The notes under the pieces: model-generated
Seen by the model: the letters and a program-made list of their open reading frames with translations, nothing else
Databases searched by the model: none
Told to the model about the DNA's origin: nothing
Shown here: in pieces, positions 60,369 through 64,000 of the stretch
Layout of the letters: each line of letters starts with the position of its first letter
Numbering within the stretch: the first letter of the stretch is position 1
Assembly: GCF_006149045.1 (NCBI RefSeq)
Contig: NZ_VBSN01000028.1
Coordinates: forward strand, 1 to 64,000
DNA length: 64,000 nt
Origin: Dyadobacter flavalbus
GTDB taxonomy: Bacteria > Bacteroidota > Bacteroidia > Cytophagales > Spirosomataceae
Direction of reading: 5' to 3'
Position numbers and translations under genes: made by a program

Positions 60369-62133
60369 ACCTTATAATCAACTCAAATGGCATTCTTGTT
60401 TGTGTTCCGCCCATATTCATAAGCTTTTTATACATTTTTACATAAGGAGCCAGCTCGCCCAGATTTTTCGAAGTGACTTTTTCTTCTGTATCGCCCATGA
60501 ATCTGGTCAGCAGTTCGTCAAGCGGCTTTTTCTTTTCCGGATAATAGCGGACTCGGTAATCGCCTTCATTCAGTTTGGCTGCTTTGGCCGCAATTTTAAT
60601 GGCATCGTCAACACCGCCGATTACATCGACAAGACCGTTTTGCTTGGCTTCGATTCCTGACCATACACGGCCCTGAGCCAGGCTTCTCAGCTTTTCAACG
60701 GACATTTTTCTGCCAGCGGCTGCTTTTTTAGTGAATGTGTCGTAGCCTTCATTTACGCTTTTCTGGATCATGGATTTCTCAAATTCAGACATATCCCGCG
60801 TGGCCGTTGGCCAGTCTGCATGCGGGCTGGTACCCACTCCGTCAAAAGTTACGCCCAGTTTGTTGTTCATGAAATCCGTTACGTTGAAAACAAGCCCGAA
60901 GATTCCGATGGAACCGGTTATCGTATTAGGCTGGGCCACAATCGTATCGCAGCCCATTGCCATGTAATATCCGCCGGAAGCGGCAACGTCGGACATAGAT
61001 GCAATGACCGGCTTCTTTTTGGCAGTAACCTGAATTTCGCGCCACATAACATCCGAAGCCAGGGCACTTCCGCCCGGAGAATTAATACGGATTACAACCG
61101 CTTTTATCTTGTCATTTTCCCGGATTTCTTTCAGTTCCTTCACAAACTTCTCTGAGCCGATATTATCGTCACCGCCTTCGCCGGAAGTTATTTCTCCTTC
61201 TGCAACCAGAACCCCGATCCGTTTGTTGAAATCCCCTTCATTTACAGCACTTTCTCCTTTCAGATACTTGTCTACGCCGACGTAGGAAATATCTTTTTTC
61301 TCCTCCACTTTCAAATCTCTTTTCAGAACGGCTTCCAGTTCGTCCTGATATCCAAGGTTGGTGACAAATTTATGCTGCAGAGCCAGTTTCGGACTTTCAA
61401 CGCCAAGCGAATCCGCCAGTCTTTTCAGTTCTGTTACCGGGATTTTGCGTGAGTCAGAAATGTTTTTCAGAAAATTGTTATTGATTGCGGTAAGCAGCTC
61501 GATGGATTGCTTTTTGCTGGCTTCACTCATATCCTGGCGCGAAAACATCTCGATGGCGCTTTTAAATTCACCTACACGGAAAACCAATGGTTCGATGCCG
61601 AGTTTGTCAAAAGTGCCTTTAAAGAAACTGTACTCCGCCGAAAGCCCGTTCCATTCAATTCCGCCAACCGGGTTCAGATATATTTTATCCGCAAGCGAAG
61701 CAATGTAATAGCCTTTTTCAGAAAAAGATTCGCCGTAAGTAACGATGAATTTTCCGGATTTTTTAAACTTCATGAGCTGGTTCCGGACTTCTTCCAGCGT
61801 AGCCCAGCCGGCTTCCGGACTTTCCGTTTTCAGATAAATACCTTTGATGTTGCCGTCTGACTGCGCACTTTTCAGCGCTTCCAGAATATCTTTCAACCCG
61901 ACTGCATTTTCGTCACCTCCGAACGGGCCGCCAATATCGGCAAACGGATTTTCAACGCCGACTTCCTGAATCGGTTTGTTCAGGTCCAGTTTCAGTACTG
62001 ATTTTTCAGCTATAACAACAGTGTCTTCGGAAGATAACTTGGAACCGATGCCGGCCAGGATAAAAATAGATACAAATATGAAAATGATAATGCCGACAAA
62101 AGTGGCCAGAACATATTTAAAAAATTGTAACAT
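60367..62133 (-). CDS. sppA: Signal peptide peptidase SppA, 67K type
   Basis: 588 residues with one N-terminal membrane anchor (about 8-32) and two tandem S49 domains. The catalytic Lys is in SLADKIYLNPVGG (domain 1) and the Ser in SDVAASGGYYMAMGCDT (domain 2), the split Ser-Lys dyad of 67K-type SppA. INSPGGSALASDVMW and NTITGSIGIFGLVFN are further family segments. It degrades cleaved signal peptides at the membrane. Monocistronic. Confidence 0.93.
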   Translation of the reverse strand: MLQFFKYVLATFVGIIIFIFVSIFILAGIGSKLSSEDTVVIAEKSVLKLDLNKPIQEVGVENPFADIGGPFGGDENAVGLKDILEALKSAQSDGNIKGIYLKTESPEAGWATLEEVRNQLMKFKKSGKFIVTYGESFSEKGYYIASLADKIYLNPVGGIEWNGLSAEYSFFKGTFDKLGIEPLVFRVGEFKSAIEMFSRQDMSEASKKQSIELLTAINNNFLKNISDSRKIPVTELKRLADSLGVESPKLALQHKFVTNLGYQDELEAVLKRDLKVEEKKDISYVGVDKYLKGESAVNEGDFNKRIGVLVAEGEITSGEGGDDNIGSEKFVKELKEIRENDKIKAVVIRINSPGGSALASDVMWREIQVTAKKKPVIASMSDVAASGGYYMAMGCDTIVAQPNTITGSIGIFGLVFNVTDFMNNKLGVTFDGVGTSPHADWPTATRDMSEFEKSMIQKSVNEGYDTFTKKAAAGRKMSVEKLRSLAQGRVWSGIEAKQNGLVDVIGGVDDAIKIAAKAAKLNEGDYRVRYYPEKKKPLDELLTRFMGDTEEKVTSKNLGELAPYVKMYKKLMNMGGTQTRMPFELIIR

Positions 62134-62306
62134 ACTATGTGGAATGAAGAGATTTTATTTCATCGATATGTAAAGAACAAAAATATTGATTAATTGTCGC
62201 GCATTGCAGAATAATTAATGTCGAAAGGTTGTTAATGCATCTTAAATGGTAAAAAAACCTTTCTGTTTTTTAGGTAAACCGCCGGGATTTACCCGTTCAT
62301 ATTCTG

Positions 62307-62314
62307 TACTTTTG
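62307..62314 (+). promoter_or_regulatory. Possible -7 box of the sixA-like gene
   Basis: TACTTTTG fits TAnnTTTG and lies 14 nt before the start codon, implying a very short leader. No clear -33 element. Confidence 0.4.
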
Positions 62315-62328
62315 AAGAAAAATCAAAC

Positions 62329-62835
62329 ATGAAGAAGACGCTCGTCCTTGTCCGCCATGCTACCGCGGAAGACCAGACTTTCAGGATAAAAGATTTTGAC
62401 AGAAACCTGAACAGCAAAGGCTTGTCAGAAGCTGCCGCAATGGGGAAATGGCTGGCGGAATCCGGAGTCAAACCGGATATTTTCATAACCAGCCCTGCTT
62501 CCAGGGCTTACAAAACTGCTGAGATCATTTCCGGGAAGTTGGGCGTAAATGCCTCTTCGCTGATCACCAATGCGGATATTTATGAAGGCGGGCCGCAATC
62601 TTATCTGAATGCGGTGAACACCGTGCCGGAAAACTTTTCCATGCTGATGCTGTTCGGGCATAACCCGGATATTTCTTACTTTGCGGAATATCTGACCGGA
62701 TCAAATCTGGGTTCGATGAAAAAAGGCAGTATTGCCATAATCGATTTTGATGATTTGAACTGGGCCGAAATTTCTGCAAAAACCGGAAATCTGAACTTGT
62801 ACAAAACGCCCGGAGAAGTAAGAGAAGCTGAATAA
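62329..62835 (+). CDS. SixA-like histidine phosphatase
   Basis: 168 residues of the histidine phosphatase (phosphoglycerate mutase-like) superfamily, short SixA type. The phospho-acceptor motif is LVRHATAEDQT (Arg9, His10), the second Arg is in ITSPASRAYKTAEII, and the second catalytic His is in MLFGHNPDIS. SixA acts on phosphohistidine proteins, but small-molecule phosphatase activity is also known in the family. The next small gene starts 1 nt after its stop, so they form an operon. Confidence 0.88.
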   Translation: MKKTLVLVRHATAEDQTFRIKDFDRNLNSKGLSEAAAMGKWLAESGVKPDIFITSPASRAYKTAEIISGKLGVNASSLITNADIYEGGPQSYLNAVNTVPENFSMLMLFGHNPDISYFAEYLTGSNLGSMKKGSIAIIDFDDLNWAEISAKTGNLNLYKTPGEVREAE

Positions 62836-62836
62836 A

Positions 62837-63040
62837 ATGGAGAAATCAAACCGGAACCGCAACATATTCGTAATCGTGTTCATATTGTTTGTGGCATTGT
62901 TCGCATATATTTCCTACGACATGTCCAGCCGCACAACGGCGCCGTGGAACAGGCCCAAACAGCTCAACCGCGCATTGCCCGGCGCTACGCCCGATGCGGA
63001 TTCCCTTTTGCTGGATTCGCTGCTGGAAGATGTAAAATGA
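62837..63040 (+). CDS. Small single-span membrane protein, unknown
   Basis: 67 residues: a basic N-terminus (MEKSNRNRN), one hydrophobic helix (IFVIVFILFVALFAYISY, about 10-27) and a Pro/Asp-rich, presumably periplasmic tail ending SLLLDSLLEDVK. It begins 1 nt after the SixA-like stop, which supports real translation in the same unit. No family recognised. Ends 3 nt from the convergent xerD-like gene. Confidence 0.6.
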   Translation: MEKSNRNRNIFVIVFILFVALFAYISYDMSSRTTAPWNRPKQLNRALPGATPDADSLLLDSLLEDVK

Positions 63041-63043
63041 TGC

Positions 63044-63940
63044 CTAACCTCTTGGATGAAATTCCGTGATGATCTGCCGCAGATAATCCCGGTCAAGATG
63101 CGTGTAAATTTCAGTCGTTGTAATGGATTCATGCCCGAGCATTTCCTGAACAGCCCGCAAGCTGGCGCCGCCTTCGATCAGGTGCGTTGCAAAGGAATGC
63201 CGGAAAGTATGCGGACTGACGGTTTTCTGAATGCCGGCTTTTTCTGCAATATCCTTGATCATAATAAAAATCATCACGCGCGTTAGCTGCGCGCCTCTGC
63301 GGTTCAGGAAAACAATGTCTTCGCTGTCTTTTGCAGGCGTCAGTTCATTGCGCACATGATCCAGATAAAGCTGCGTGTATTTAATGGCTTCTTTTCCGAT
63401 CGGAACGAGCCTTACTTTGTCTCCTTTTCCCAGAATCCGGAGGAAGCCGATATCGAAATAGCAGTGTGTCAGTTGCAGGCCGGTAAGTTCGGAAACGCGC
63501 AGACCCGAACTGTATAAAACTTCAATAATAGCGCGGTTACGCGTTCCTTCGGGCGTGGAATGGTCAATGGCCGCCAGCATGGTTTCAATTTCCTCATAAG
63601 AAAGCACGTCGGGAAGTTTGCGCGGCAAACGGGGCGATTCCAGCAATTCGGTAGGATCGTCCGTTATTTCATTTTCCAGTAAAAGGTATTTGTAAAAAGC
63701 CTTGATTCCGGACAGCATGCGTGCCTGTGAATGCGCGGCCATGCCCAGTTCTGACAGATACCTGAGAAATGCTGTTAAATGCTCTTCGGTAATGCGGACG
63801 GGCGGTGCATCAATTTTCGCCAGTTCGGTAAATTCTGCCAGCTTTTCAACATCCCGTACGTATGCATCCACGGAATTGCCGGAAAGCGAGCGTTCCAGCC
63901 GGAGGTAATTTTTAAATTGTTTGATGTAGCTTTGCCACAT
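63044..63940 (-). CDS. xerD: Tyrosine recombinase XerD-like
   Basis: 298 residues, the usual XerC/D size. N-terminal SAM-like core-binding domain (about 1-90) and catalytic domain with the full active site: R148 (SGLRVSELTGL), K172 (GKGDKVRLVP), H244 and R247 (SPHTFRHSFATHLIEGG), H270 (LGHESITTT) and the nucleophile Y279 (EIYTH). Xer recombinases resolve chromosome dimers at dif. The sequence favours XerD, but XerC and other Xer paralogues cannot be excluded. Presence of a dif site was not detected here. Confidence 0.9.
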   Translation of the reverse strand: MWQSYIKQFKNYLRLERSLSGNSVDAYVRDVEKLAEFTELAKIDAPPVRITEEHLTAFLRYLSELGMAAHSQARMLSGIKAFYKYLLLENEITDDPTELLESPRLPRKLPDVLSYEEIETMLAAIDHSTPEGTRNRAIIEVLYSSGLRVSELTGLQLTHCYFDIGFLRILGKGDKVRLVPIGKEAIKYTQLYLDHVRNELTPAKDSEDIVFLNRRGAQLTRVMIFIMIKDIAEKAGIQKTVSPHTFRHSFATHLIEGGASLRAVQEMLGHESITTTEIYTHLDRDYLRQIITEFHPRG

Positions 63941-63979
63941 ATTAAAGGAAAAAAGAATTATTTAACGCTTTACAAATCC

Positions 63980-64000
63980 ATGAAAAAGATATTGATCCTG
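63980..64000 (+). CDS. Start of a divergent gene, possibly aroQ (window edge)
   Basis: ATG 63980 opens seven codons, MKKILIL, before the window ends, divergent from xerD. In Cytophagales type II 3-dehydroquinate dehydratase (AroQ, MKxILIxNGPNLNxLG) often lies here, and the peptide agrees. Seven residues are far too few to be sure. Confidence 0.35.

Overview
The window reads as chromosome of a Bacteroidota bacterium, most likely a member of the Cytophagales (Spirosomataceae/Dyadobacter-like; the genus is inference). The signs are promoters of the TTTG-N18..20-TAnnTTTG type, weak or absent Shine-Dalgarno sequences, many short lipoprotein signals, and families typical of the phylum (DUF2911, PspC/LiaF-like envelope proteins, TolC/HlyD efflux, NupC, 67K-type SppA, ECF sigma with a membrane-bound partner). 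Most genes are ordinary housekeeping or metabolic genes in short operons. I see no rRNA, tRNA, CRISPR array or prophage.

Layout. 0-3 kb: the last 126 bases of an ISL3-family insertion sequence sit inside a TolC-like gene whose 5' part is missing, followed by its HlyD/MacA-like adaptor. 3-10 kb: gpsA, a sialidase-like lipoprotein, a RhlE-like helicase, a Tat-exported serine hydrolase, DUF2911 and a sorbosone-dehydrogenase-like lipoprotein. 10.4-12.2 kb: a TetR regulator and an SDR enzyme that share an almost identical palindromic operator, then DUF2798. 12.2-32 kb: fabF, a HAD phosphatase, a RarD-like permease, a methyltransferase/UbiA-like pair, M28 and M17 peptidases, an ATP-grasp enzyme, an alkaline-phosphatase-fold protein, a Nudix hydrolase, an aminotransferase, a LolC/E-like permease, nadE, a VanX-like dipeptidase and a PspC/LiaI/LiaF-like envelope-stress cluster. 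32-39 kb: a TrpF-like protein without the catalytic residues, a 2-hydroxyacid dehydrogenase-galK-galM operon, a helical-repeat protein, fumC and a NagB-family deaminase.

39.4-42.4 kb: a promoter, a cobalamin riboswitch and metE (B12-independent methionine synthase). The B12-dependent isozyme metH is at 53.2-57.0 kb, with an Lrp-type regulator divergent from it. Together they suggest the usual logic: when B12 is plentiful metE is switched off and MetH carries the flux.

43.1-48.5 kb is the most unusual region. Five co-directional genes encode a large unknown membrane protein, a NodU/CmcH/SxtI-type O-carbamoyltransferase, a membrane-anchored SGNH hydrolase, a 49-residue DUF5989 (SxtK-like) protein and an SxtJ-like membrane protein. 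The set looks like a surface-glycan or natural-product carbamoylation module of undescribed substrate, and by eye it is more AT-rich than its neighbours. 48.5-64 kb: an exopolyphosphatase, an ECF sigma factor with an anti-sigma/beta-barrel fusion partner, a duplicated PepSY-like lipoprotein, lrp, metH, nupC, yihY, sppA, sixA, xerD and the first codons of a divergent gene.

Two families of short dispersed intergenic repeats recur: a heptad family built on AGCYATT/AGCYTTT and ending in TTTAAA, and a TTGTCATGGATTG family. Both lie mostly just after stop codons.
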